A DNA stretch of 64,000 nucleotides, taken from assembly GCF_019457515.1 (NCBI RefSeq), contig NZ_CP080421.1:3162001-3226000 (forward strand), in the 5' to 3' direction. Position numbers and translations under genes: made by a program. Below are positions 1 to 7,186 of the stretch, piece after piece; position 1 is the stretch's first letter; every line of letters begins with the position of its first letter. The notes below the pieces were generated by a model. That model searched no databases. It had not been told where the DNA came from and saw only the letters and a program-made list of their open reading frames with translations. The DNA comes from Shewanella mesophila (GTDB lineage: Bacteria > Pseudomonadota > Gammaproteobacteria > Enterobacterales > Shewanellaceae).

Positions 1-274
1 GGTGTAGCGGTGCATCGGCGAGATTAATTGGTTCTTCACGTTCAGCGACTAACCCAACAAGCCCTTGAGTTAGTGGCATTTTTACATGACCAACTGCACT
101 GGGGTCGAGTCCATCCGTTGCGGATAAAACCAGCTGTTGCTCTTCCAATATATAGATAGAGCAACATTGGGTAGCCATGGCAGACTTGGTTTGGGTTACC
201 AATAAACTTAAAGCAGATTGAAGATCGTCAGCAGCAGCAACGGCCTGAGTGATATCCCTAAGCGTTTTTAGCAC
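1..274 (-). CDS. ptsP: Phosphoenolpyruvate-protein phosphotransferase PtsP (enzyme I-Ntr), N-terminal part, cut by window edge
   Basis: Only about the first 91 codons are inside the window; the rest lies beyond position 1. The reading frame begins at a GTG (274-272) preceded by AGGAGA at good spacing. The translated start (MLKTLRDITQAVAAADDLQS) and the following stretch with GLVGLVAEREEPINLADAP match the GAF sensory domain that opens PtsP. Known family role: PtsP autophosphorylates from PEP and starts the nitrogen-PTS chain (PtsP, NPr, EIIA-Ntr) in the cytoplasm; the GAF domain senses nitrogen status in relatives. It follows rppH on the same strand after 33 bp, the usual rppH-ptsP pairing in gammaproteobacteria, so co-transcription is likely. 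The catalytic EI domains cannot be checked here. Confidence 0.88.
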   Translation of the reverse strand, partial: MLKTLRDITQAVAAADDLQSALSLLVTQTKSAMATQCCSIYILEEQQLVLSATDGLDPSAVGHVKMPLTQGLVGLVAEREEPINLADAPLH

Positions 275-307
275 AGCTTAAATCTCCTGATTTGTCTATC
301 TGTTTAT

Positions 308-832
308 CTACCTACGACGACCTCTTCTTCTGCCACTGTGGCCAGATTCTTGAGCTTGATATGGCAATGCCGTTGGGGCGAACTCTTTCATTACTTTTCG
401 GTAAACATCTCGTTTAAAAGATACGACTTGCCTCACCGGATACCAATAACTAACCCAGCGCCAATCATCAAACTCAGGATGACCACTAGCGCTGAGATCG
501 ACGGCAGACTCTTGGCTCTTCAATAATAGTAGAAACCACTTCTGCTTTTGGCCGATACATAAAGGTTTACTGTCTTGCCTAATTAACCGTTTCGGTAATC
601 TATAACGCAACCAGGAACGAGTCGAAGTTAAAATCTGAACGTGTTCAGGTCTCAAGCCGACCTCTTCATACAACTCCCGATACATGGCTTGCTCGGCTGT
701 TTCGCCATCGTCAACGCCACCTTGTGGAAATTGCCAGGAATGCTGACCAAATCTTCTAGCCCACATAACCTGCCCAAAGCGATTACAGATAATGATGCCA
801 ACATTTGCACGAAAGCCGTCACTATCAATCAC
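308..832 (-). CDS. rppH: RNA 5'-pyrophosphohydrolase RppH (NudH)
   Basis: 174 residues, close to the usual 175 of RppH. A Nudix box spans residues 38-60 ([23 protein letters not shown] pattern) with the metal-binding glutamates E53, E56 and E57 present. The N-terminal block [12 protein letters not shown] is diagnostic for RppH. The enzyme removes pyrophosphate from triphosphorylated 5' mRNA ends in the cytoplasm and triggers RNase E decay. The start is GTG (832-830), supported by GGAG five bases upstream; an ATG two bases earlier is out of frame. The C terminus is basic (SGRRRGRRR). It is the first gene of a probable rppH-ptsP operon, divergent from mutH across a 690-bp gap. Confidence 0.96.
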   Translation of the reverse strand: MIDSDGFRANVGIIICNRFGQVMWARRFGQHSWQFPQGGVDDGETAEQAMYRELYEEVGLRPEHVQILTSTRSWLRYRLPKRLIRQDSKPLCIGQKQKWFLLLLKSQESAVDLSASGHPEFDDWRWVSYWYPVRQVVSFKRDVYRKVMKEFAPTALPYQAQESGHSGRRRGRRR

Positions 833-1523
833 ATGGACTCCAAATTGAAAAATTTTAATGGATCGATTGTTTCACAAAGCGGCGCACTCGGCAATTATCT
901 CTTAGCAGATATTATTTGGATAAAAAACAGAAATAATCAGATTTATCAACAGCTGTAGTAGCGACGTCACAAGGATATCCACAAAATCTGTGGATATCTC
1001 TGTTTGAAACTCTGTTGAAAATGTTATTTTCACAGAATAAGATCAAAAAATGCGCGAGTTAAAAACAACAAACTAAAAGACTAAGCTATTGAAATAAACT
1101 AAATAAATTGACTAAAAAGTGAAAGTGATTAGTGAGCGATAAATAATTGCTTAAATTTACGGCAACAATATGAGTTATACCAAGATCTCCTTATCACCAC
1201 TTAGGTTATTCACAGGTAAAACTATTTGGCAACCCATTTTGGTAAATTTATGGGACTAATTAAGCTTGACAGCGATAATAAATGCGTTAATTGAAAACAC
1301 ACATCACAGTTATCCAAGATTTCTGTGGATAACCATGTTAGAAACGCAGGGGAAATAAAAGAGTAACTTGCAAACAGTCATAACGAAATAATGGGAAAAG
1401 AATTATATTAACTATATAATCAAATAGTTAAAAGGAAAACACTCTGTTTTACTCTGCCGGATTTTACGCTGAGTGATTTTTAAACACATTTGATTAACCT
1501 CGTAACTTGAGTAAAATCACCAA
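833..1523. promoter_or_regulatory. AT-rich divergent gap with a cluster of DnaA-box-like sites
   Basis: No coding region is convincing in these 690 bp between rppH and mutH. Seen directly: TTATTCACA at 1206-1214 and TGTGGATAA (complement of TTATCCACA) at 1324-1332 both fit the DnaA-box consensus TTWTNCACA. One-mismatch sites are TTATCAACA at 943-951 and ATATCCACA at 975-983 and, inverted, at 989-997. The last two form a perfect 10-bp inverted repeat (974-983 and 989-998, 5-bp loop). A second inverted pair is GTTATCCA at 1309-1316 with TGGATAAC at 1326-1333. Only one GATC (1041) lies well inside the gap, so it does not resemble a full oriC. Promoters for rppH and mutH must also lie here. The DnaA role is inference. 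Confidence 0.5.
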
Positions 1524-2216
1524 ATGATCACGACCCCAACCCCACCTAAAACAGTCGAAGAACTGATGCAAAGAGCCCAAGACATGGCAGGTCTTACCTT
1601 GGGTCAATTAGCACAGTTACACCATATAAGTGTGCCCAATGATCTTAAACGAGATAAAGGTTGGGTAGGACAGCTTATCGAACATGAACTCGGCGCGCTC
1701 GCAGGCTCAAAACCAGAACAAGACTTCCTACATTTGGGCGTTGAGCTAAAGACCATCCCCATAGATAACCATTGGAAACCGATAGAAACCACCTATGTTA
1801 CCGTCGCGCCATTGATAAACATTCAAGGGCTCACATGGGAGCAAAGTCTGGTATATCACAAACTACAGCGCGTGTTATGGATCCCGGTTGAAGGAATGCG
1901 TGACAAGCCCATCAAAGATCGCCAAATTGGTATGCCGATCCTTTGGACTCCCTCTGAACAAGAGTTTGCCATGATCCGCCAAGATTGGGAGGAGATAATG
2001 GAGTTAATAGCACTGGGCAAGGTAGAGCAAATTACAGCTCGTCATGGCGAAGTGTTACAACTACGCCCCAAAGGAGCCAATAGTCGTTCACTGACTCAAA
2101 GCATAGCCGTCGATGGTGGCTTAAAACAAACTAACCCAAGGGGATTCTATCTTAAGATCCCGTTCACTCAGCAGATCCTTAATAACTACTTATCTGGAAA
2201 GTTAGCAGAAAACTAA
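1524..2216 (+). CDS. mutH: DNA mismatch repair endonuclease MutH
   Basis: 230 residues, the normal size. MutH nicks the unmethylated strand at hemimethylated GATC after activation by MutS-MutL, directing strand-specific mismatch repair. The active-site pattern is intact: E53 in the LIE of [14 protein letters not shown]67 in PEQDF, then E74 and K76 in GVELKTIP, the type II restriction-like D...ExK arrangement. The presence of MutH implies Dam methylation in this organism. The start ATG at 1524 has only a weak ribosome site; the N terminus aligns with known MutH, so no alternative is favoured. The gene stands alone, divergent from rppH, and a 351-bp gap separates it from cyaC. Confidence 0.97.
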   Translation: MITTPTPPKTVEELMQRAQDMAGLTLGQLAQLHHISVPNDLKRDKGWVGQLIEHELGALAGSKPEQDFLHLGVELKTIPIDNHWKPIETTYVTVAPLINIQGLTWEQSLVYHKLQRVLWIPVEGMRDKPIKDRQIGMPILWTPSEQEFAMIRQDWEEIMELIALGKVEQITARHGEVLQLRPKGANSRSLTQSIAVDGGLKQTNPRGFYLKIPFTQQILNNYLSGKLAEN

Positions 2217-2567
2217 TTCCAGATAGATATTCTCGGAAACCGTTTTACTATTGGCGCTAAACATCGCTTTTTCGGCAAAAGTTAACACACGACAAATGAC
2301 CCTCTATGGAGAGTAAAAAGTCCATTAGAAGACAGCTATTTTAGGGGGTGATACAACAGTTAAATCTAATATTAATTCCCGATAGTAATCAAAAAAGCAT
2401 AACCAGAGCGGTAACTTATACCCAACAGGTATCAAAAACGTCTGTTTTTTGACGCATCTGAACTTCATTTGACTTAGATCACAAATTTCACTGGAAATGG
2501 TAGGGGTGTTTTCTATACACTAGCGCATCCTGAAACATCAGCCACAGATTAGGATTTATTCGTCACA
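2217..2567. other. Gap between mutH and cyaC with an A/T hairpin and the cyaC control region
   Basis: No gene is seen. An A/T-rich hairpin (TCAAAAA/TTTTTGA, 2432-2452) could act as a weak mutH terminator. A CRP-like site (2468-2483) and a TATACA at 2514-2519 that could be a -10 box precede cyaC. Confidence 0.4.
2468..2483. promoter_or_regulatory. CRP-like palindrome upstream of the adenylate cyclase gene
   Basis: The site reads TTTGA-CTTAGA-TCACA, a 9/10 match to the CRP core TGTGA-N6-TCACA, and the spacer resembles the favoured TCTAGA. It ends 84 bp before the cyaC start codon. cAMP-CRP feedback on cAMP synthesis is the inferred role; its centre is about 50 bp from the start implied by the TATACA at 2514, which fits neither classical CRP position well. 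Confidence 0.45.
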
Positions 2568-3647
2568 GTGAGAGCGCGCAGACAAGCAAAAAAACTCATT
2601 TTTGCCATATTCGCTTGGGCTATAGCCATGGCGGCATTTGTGTTTTTCCGATATGCGCAGACTCCTGAACTACCTCAATGGGCAGTTGGCACGGCGGATC
2701 TAGCAACACTCGCCATTTACATGGGAATTATCTTTGGCAGCCTGCACTGGATGTCGAATTTAATTGCCGATTTTAGCGCGATTAATCGATTACCTTATCT
2801 ATTTTCCGTCATATTCAAAGGCCTATTTCTTCTCTTAGGTGCAACAACCCTCGCCTACATTACCCAATTTCTAAATATGTGGGCGATTGAAAACCATATG
2901 ACGACGCTGCGGCAGATGCTGACGGCGCATATTCTCTATAGTCCCGCATTTCAAGCGCTTATTATCTATTTAGTCGTGGTTCGGGTTGGCCTAGCCTTCA
3001 TCGAACAAATGGCGCTTTTAGTCGGACCTAAGGTTCTGCTCAACATTGGCCTAGGAAAATACCACCGTCCTCGATATGAGCAACGTCTATTCCTTTACTT
3101 GGATATGGTGGCCTCTACCACTCACGCAGAATCATTAGGAGACTATCGTTTTAGTCGCCTAATTCAAGATTGCTTTAGCTTGCTCTCTGATACCATCATC
3201 AATAATGATGCCGAGATATATCGCTACATGGGTGATGCGGTATTAATCTATTGGCCACTAGAAGACGGCATTGTTCATGACCGCAGCTTCAATATCTATT
3301 ATGAATTTAGCCAACAGTTGAATTGGCAGCGAAAATATTTTGAAGAGCAATATGGTTTTGTCCCCAAATTCAAAGCCGCAGCCCATTGTGGACAAGTGGT
3401 CGCGGCAGTCGTTGGGGTACAAAAACAAGAGATAAGCTTCTTTAGTGACGTATTAAACACCTTGGCCCGCCTACAAGATCAGTGTAATCCTCTTGGTCAA
3501 AGAATGTTGATCTCAGGGTCATTGCACTCTCAACTCAATACCAGTTCTAGTCATTATGAATTTAGCAATCTAGGGCCCGTAAAGCTCAAAGGCAAACAGC
3601 ACTCAATAGACGTTTTTGGCGTCTCTCCTAGAGGTTCTGCAGCCTAA
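2568..3647 (+). CDS. cyaC: Membrane-bound class III adenylate cyclase (CyaC type)
   Basis: 359 residues. The first 150 residues hold about four hydrophobic segments (near 9-27, 45-61, 78-100 and 128-150), followed by a cytoplasmic class III nucleotide cyclase domain at about 172-345. The two metal-binding aspartates are present, D179 (YLDMVAST) and D223 (YMGDAVLIYW). It converts ATP to cAMP. Shewanella oneidensis carries a membrane-bound class III cyclase, CyaC, implicated in cAMP-CRP control of anaerobic respiration, and the mutH-cyclase-oxyR neighbourhood matches what I recall of that locus; the symbol rests on this. Start is GTG at 2568. It is convergent with oxyR, with stop codons only 9 bp apart. 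A CRP-like site lies upstream. Confidence 0.88.
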   Translation: MRARRQAKKLIFAIFAWAIAMAAFVFFRYAQTPELPQWAVGTADLATLAIYMGIIFGSLHWMSNLIADFSAINRLPYLFSVIFKGLFLLLGATTLAYITQFLNMWAIENHMTTLRQMLTAHILYSPAFQALIIYLVVVRVGLAFIEQMALLVGPKVLLNIGLGKYHRPRYEQRLFLYLDMVASTTHAESLGDYRFSRLIQDCFSLLSDTIINNDAEIYRYMGDAVLIYWPLEDGIVHDRSFNIYYEFSQQLNWQRKYFEEQYGFVPKFKAAAHCGQVVAAVVGVQKQEISFFSDVLNTLARLQDQCNPLGQRMLISGSLHSQLNTSSSHYEFSNLGPVKLKGKQHSIDVFGVSPRGSAA

Positions 3648-3656
3648 CTGAGCTTG

Positions 3657-4568
3657 CTACTTAGTCGAAGATGCCAGTAGAGTCTCAATTGCCTTACCTA
3701 AGGTTCTAAAGGTCATGATCCGACTCGACGTTTGACGCCAGACTAAACCGATATCGCGATAAGGCGCTTCTCCAGGCGGCGTCATCACAGTTAAATCAGT
3801 ATCGTTAAGTATCCCAGCATCGATCGCCATCTGAGGCAAGAATGTGGTCCCCAACTTACTGTTTACCATCTGCACTAAAGTATGCAAACTCGTTGCCGCA
3901 AACGGATTAATCTTATCGCTATCGCCAAGCCGACAAGCACTAATAGCATGACCCGTAATACAATGTTCAGACTGCAGTAGAAAAATACTCTCATCGGGCA
4001 AGGCTTTATAATCCACCGGCTGAGTCACGCCAGATGACAACTCCTTATGCATTATTAGTTTAAAAGGATCAATTCCCACCTTCATACTATGGTACCCACT
4101 GGTATCGGCAGGCAACGCCAGTAATAACAGATCCAACTCGCCCTTACCCAGTGCATCGAGCAGTCGTTCTGTCGTATCTTCTTTTAAAAATAGGGTTAAA
4201 TTGGGGTAACTCGACTGGCAATGTTTTACCACTCGACTGAGTAGAAATGGTGCTATCGTCGGAATACAGCCTAGACGAATATCACCCGTCATAGGTTCGC
4301 CTTGATGTTTAACTAACTCAACCAGATCATCGACATCCGTGAGTAACTTTCGAGAGCGTAATACGACCTCTTCGCCAATCGCGGTGAAGATAAACGACTT
4401 ATGATCTCGCTCTATTAACTGATGCCCCAGTTGTTCCTCTAAATTTTGAATACCGCTAGATAGGGTCGACTGACTCACATGACATAGTTTGGCAGCACGA
4501 TTGAAATTCTGCTCTTGAAAGAGATTAACCAAATAATAGAGATTTTTTAAACTCGGTAGATGTTTCAT
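3657..4568 (-). CDS. oxyR: Hydrogen peroxide-sensing LysR-family regulator OxyR
   Basis: 303 residues from the chosen start. An N-terminal LysR helix-turn-helix (NFNRAAKLCHVSQSTLSSGI) is followed by a substrate-binding-like effector domain. The redox pair is recognisable: C203 and C212 in SEHCITGHAISAC, nine residues apart as in E. coli C199/C208, which form a disulfide on peroxide exposure. OxyR activates, and in Shewanella also represses, catalase, peroxidase and iron-storage genes. The frame is open back to a TTG at 4676 (36 extra residues) and an ATG at 4622. I chose the ATG at 4568 because MKHLPSLKNLYYLV aligns with OxyR N termini, although no start has a strong ribosome site. Convergent with cyaC. 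Confidence 0.92.
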   Translation of the reverse strand: MKHLPSLKNLYYLVNLFQEQNFNRAAKLCHVSQSTLSSGIQNLEEQLGHQLIERDHKSFIFTAIGEEVVLRSRKLLTDVDDLVELVKHQGEPMTGDIRLGCIPTIAPFLLSRVVKHCQSSYPNLTLFLKEDTTERLLDALGKGELDLLLLALPADTSGYHSMKVGIDPFKLIMHKELSSGVTQPVDYKALPDESIFLLQSEHCITGHAISACRLGDSDKINPFAATSLHTLVQMVNSKLGTTFLPQMAIDAGILNDTDLTVMTPPGEAPYRDIGLVWRQTSSRIMTFRTLGKAIETLLASSTK

Positions 4569-5094
4569 AAAATCGATTACCAACTTGTTTTTATATTCAG
4601 ATATTCTATCTAACTCTAGCATAGTCGACGGTACAAAAACTCCTTTGTGCTGCTCAATATGTGAGCGTTCGCTCAAAAAGGAGCGAATATTTCATACTGA
4701 CTGATTTTAATACCCATCGGCATAATCCCCATCAGTATAAGAAAGTGATCTAATTAGCTGTTTGCTAAACAAACTCTAGGCGAGAAATAATGAAATGCTC
4801 AACCTAGAGCCGATTGAAGTTTACTGGTTGAGTTTTGTTCGAGACAAAAACGTGCTAATTGAGGCGAGTAGATTGCAGCCTAGTGATCTAAGCAAAATTC
4901 ACTTAACGAAGAGTAAAATTTTTCAGCCGCCCCCTTTGAGCAGCGTTTATAGGTCATTTCTGCTGCGTTCTCAGCTTTTTATGTAGAATAACTACACAAC
5001 AAAGCCCGCTCCCGGTACAAATAACCAACGGCTCGTTAAAAACAACCTTAAAAGGTCAACAGGCCCTAGAGAGTTCAGCCTTGCTGATGAACAT
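4569..5094. other. Gap upstream of oxyR containing a MITE-end-like repeat
   Basis: From 4728 to 4751 there is a 24-bp exact match to the left end of the MITE-like element at 41664-41687, with weaker similarity for about ten more bases. A partial copy of the same motif sits just before it (4710-4726). No matching right end is seen nearby. A 63-codon open frame at 4795-4986 has no recognisable features and is not called. Confidence 0.4.
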
Positions 5095-5130
5095 AAAAAA
5101 ACCTCGATGATTACTCATCGAGGTTTTTTT
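5095..5130. terminator. Bidirectional rho-independent terminator after hptA
   Basis: A 9-bp perfect stem (CCTCGATGA at 5102-5110 with TCATCGAGG at 5115-5123, TTAC loop) is flanked by an A-tract on the left and a T-tract on the right. It lies 12 bp past the hptA stop codon on the minus strand. Confidence 0.9.
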
Positions 5131-5141
5131 ACAAATCAAGC

Positions 5142-5507
5142 TTATGCTTTTGATTCTAAATACTGTTTTAGCTCAGCTAAATCTTTGCTGGCATTATCTA
5201 CGATAGCTTGCAACCAAGCTTCATGTCCCTCAGCCCATTCCTGTGCTTCGCCATGTTGAAGCAATTGGGCAAACTGTTGAATACGCTTTAAACCTACCGA
5301 TCCTGCTGCGCCCTTAAACTTATGAGCTTCTGAACATAAGGTATCTTTGTCTTGAGCTTCACTAGCATTGACCAGATTGCCAACATACTCAGGCATGAGC
5401 TGCTCAAATAAGACGACACTTTTAAGCAAAGTGCCCGCGCCAATCGCACTGCAGTACTGCTCAAGTGTGTTAAGATCCAATATTGATTCTAACTCAGCTG
5501 TTGCCAT
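5142..5507 (-). CDS. hptA: Orphan histidine phosphotransfer (HPt) protein, HptA type
   Basis: 121 residues forming a single HPt domain. The phospho-accepting histidine is H62 in EAHKFKGAAGSVG, the standard HPt signature. No kinase or receiver domain is attached. In Shewanella oneidensis the Arc system is split: the sensor lacks the ArcB-type HPt domain, and a stand-alone HptA relays phosphate to ArcA. The location between oxyR and yhcC matches the recalled position of that gene, which supports the symbol. The start ATG at 5507 follows AGGGGTGCC. A strong terminator follows. Another phosphorelay role cannot be excluded from sequence alone. Confidence 0.85.
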   Translation of the reverse strand: MATAELESILDLNTLEQYCSAIGAGTLLKSVVLFEQLMPEYVGNLVNASEAQDKDTLCSEAHKFKGAAGSVGLKRIQQFAQLLQHGEAQEWAEGHEAWLQAIVDNASKDLAELKQYLESKA

Positions 5508-5696
5508 ATTAAGGCACCCCTCGAAATAATGCTTAACTATATGAGAACGAAATTTACCCCATAATACCCTCTATAATTGCAGGTGCAACTAATTGAAGCA
5601 TATGATAGTAAAATCCTTTATTTTTTAACCATCCCTTAACTTATTTGCAATTCAATTGCTTAAAAATTCACTTTATTTATCATCGTTCAGCATTTA

Positions 5697-6617
5697 CTAA
5701 AAACACGAGTCGGCCAAATAATGACCTTGCCCACCCAGCTTTTCCAAGTTATCTACGATGGCCACTAAGCCATCCCAGCGAAAAGCACACCAATCGGGCG
5801 CCAGCAAAATAGGTTTCTTAGCATAAGCCGTAACACGATGAAAAATAATATCTTTAGGCGTATAACGTATTAGCTCTGCCACACTAGAAGCATAATCCGA
5901 TAATGACAACAGCTCTAATCTACCGGCGCGCCAAGCCTTAGCCATTGTGCTCCCTTCGACGACATGTAATGGATGTAATTTCAACCCATCAACCCCAGCA
6001 GCTATCACTGCCTTGTGGGTAACTAAATAGTCATCATGAGTCTCACCGGGCAAGCCTAAAATAAGGTGAGTACAGACCTTTATTCCAGCCTGCCTTGCAC
6101 GCCCAACCGTATCTAAATAAACCTCAAAATCATGACCACGATTAATTCGCTTTAGTGTTTCAGGATTAGCCGTCTGAAGCCCAAGTTCGAGCCAAACCTC
6201 TATGCCTCTTCTCTGGTAACTAGCAAGTAGTTCAATCACCTGATCAGGGACACAATCTGGACGTGTCCCCACACACAAGCCCACAATACTGTTGTCCGTT
6301 ATGGCCTCATCATACTTTTGCTTAAGTACGCAGTATTCATCATAAGTACTGGTATAAGCTTGGAAGTAGGCGATGAACTTTGAGCTCTTGCCTTTAGTGC
6401 GTTCACGCCCTTTTGCTAATTGCTCGGAAATTGAATCTAGAGTGCCATGCTCATGACTAAATGATTCAACGTTACAAAAGGTACAACCACCTAGTCCCAA
6501 TGTCCCATCTCGATTTGGGCAGGTAAATTTCGCATCTATGGTCAATTTTTTAAGGCGTTCGCCATACTTTTGCTTACACTGCAGACCAAACGTATTGACA
6601 TGACTATCCAATCCCAC
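5697..6617 (-). CDS. yhcC: Radical SAM protein, YhcC family
   Basis: 306 residues, typical for the YhcC/TIGR01212 family. The N-terminal cluster-binding cysteines are C33, C45 and C48 (FTCPNRDGTLGLGGCTFC), so the radical SAM CX2C pair is preceded by a distant cysteine, as is typical for this family. The SAM-binding TIM-barrel features follow, including EVWLELGLQTANPETLKRINRGH. The precise reaction is not established to my knowledge; relation to Elp3-like radical SAM enzymes suggests RNA or protein modification, but that is inference. Start is GTG (6617-6615) with GAGGAA seven bases upstream. It lies beside and divergent from gltB, as in E. coli, with an octamer repeat array 112 bp upstream of its start. 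Confidence 0.9.
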   Translation of the reverse strand: MGLDSHVNTFGLQCKQKYGERLKKLTIDAKFTCPNRDGTLGLGGCTFCNVESFSHEHGTLDSISEQLAKGRERTKGKSSKFIAYFQAYTSTYDEYCVLKQKYDEAITDNSIVGLCVGTRPDCVPDQVIELLASYQRRGIEVWLELGLQTANPETLKRINRGHDFEVYLDTVGRARQAGIKVCTHLILGLPGETHDDYLVTHKAVIAAGVDGLKLHPLHVVEGSTMAKAWRAGRLELLSLSDYASSVAELIRYTPKDIIFHRVTAYAKKPILLAPDWCAFRWDGLVAIVDNLEKLGGQGHYLADSCF

Positions 6618-6728
6618 GGGGTTTCCTCTTTAAATTCACAGACACTTATTTTAATCATTTTAAAACATATAAACCTTGTACTACCTCAAACAACCATCTG
6701 TTCACCTGAGATCAGCCAGCACAAACAC

Positions 6729-6822
6729 CTTAAATCCTTAAATCCTTAAATCCTTAAATCCTTAAATCCTTAAATCCTTAAATCCTTAAATCCTTAAATC
6801 CTTAAATCCTTAAATCCTTAAA
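6729..6822. repeat. Octamer tandem repeat, 11 perfect copies of CTTAAATC
   Basis: Eleven consecutive perfect copies of the 8-bp unit run from 6729 to 6816, followed by a six-base partial copy. The array is 112 bp upstream of the yhcC start and about 370 bp upstream of gltB. Its perfection suggests recent slipped-strand expansion; copy number may vary between isolates. Confidence 0.97.
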
Positions 6823-7083
6823 AACAGAAGCATCCCTCATTTGACGCACCAAGGATTATAATTGTTAAAACATTCACTGTATTTGCAATAAAAATCACTT
6901 TTCCAAAATAAAAAACAATCACCCCACTTGTTACATTTCAGTAAACCAAAAGTGTGGTGAATATCAAAATTCTTTTTATTCATAATGTTATACACGTCAA
7001 ACCACAGTTGACGTTAACGTAAAGATGCCGTTATAGGTGTATTAAACACCATTTCACACCATAATTTTATGCATAAATTTGGT

Positions 7084-7112
7084 TTGACCTTTTATCAGGC
7101 AAAAGTTAATTT
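7084..7112 (+). promoter_or_regulatory. Candidate sigma-70 promoter of gltBD
   Basis: TTGACC (7084-7089), a 17-bp spacer, then TAATTT (7107-7112), about 75 bp upstream of the gltB start codon. A 12-bp palindrome abuts the -35 side, suggesting control by a dimeric regulator. Confidence 0.55.
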
Positions 7113-7186
7113 GGTTGGTTCGGGTGCATATCAATCGCAACTATTTACCCCGACGTAGTATTGGTTAGTATTAGGGAGTTTTTATA

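Larger units (their letters stand above)
6618..7186. other. Divergent yhcC-gltB gap with repeat array and palindromes
   Basis: No gene is seen. It contains the octamer array (6729-6822), an imperfect inverted repeat around 6921-6959 (CACCCCACTT against AAGTGTGGTG), and two perfect palindromes: ACGTTAACGT at 7011-7020 and TTTATGCATAAA at 7066-7077, the latter just upstream of the likely gltB -35 box. These are candidate operators; the binding proteins cannot be named from the sequence. Confidence 0.5.

Noticed and set aside
641..958. Plus-strand open frame across the rppH start
   Set aside because: Antisense shadow of rppH and the DnaA-box region; no protein features.
833..1523. Replication origin (oriC)
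   Set aside because: Despite DnaA-box-like sites there is no GATC cluster and no adjacent dnaA, dnaN or mnmG, so only a regulatory or titration role is considered.
4795..4986. 63-codon open frame upstream of oxyR
   Set aside because: No recognisable domain, lies next to a MITE-end-like repeat, and codon pattern looks like non-coding DNA.
6729..6822. CRISPR-like array
   Set aside because: The units are contiguous 8-bp copies without spacers, so this is a simple tandem repeat.
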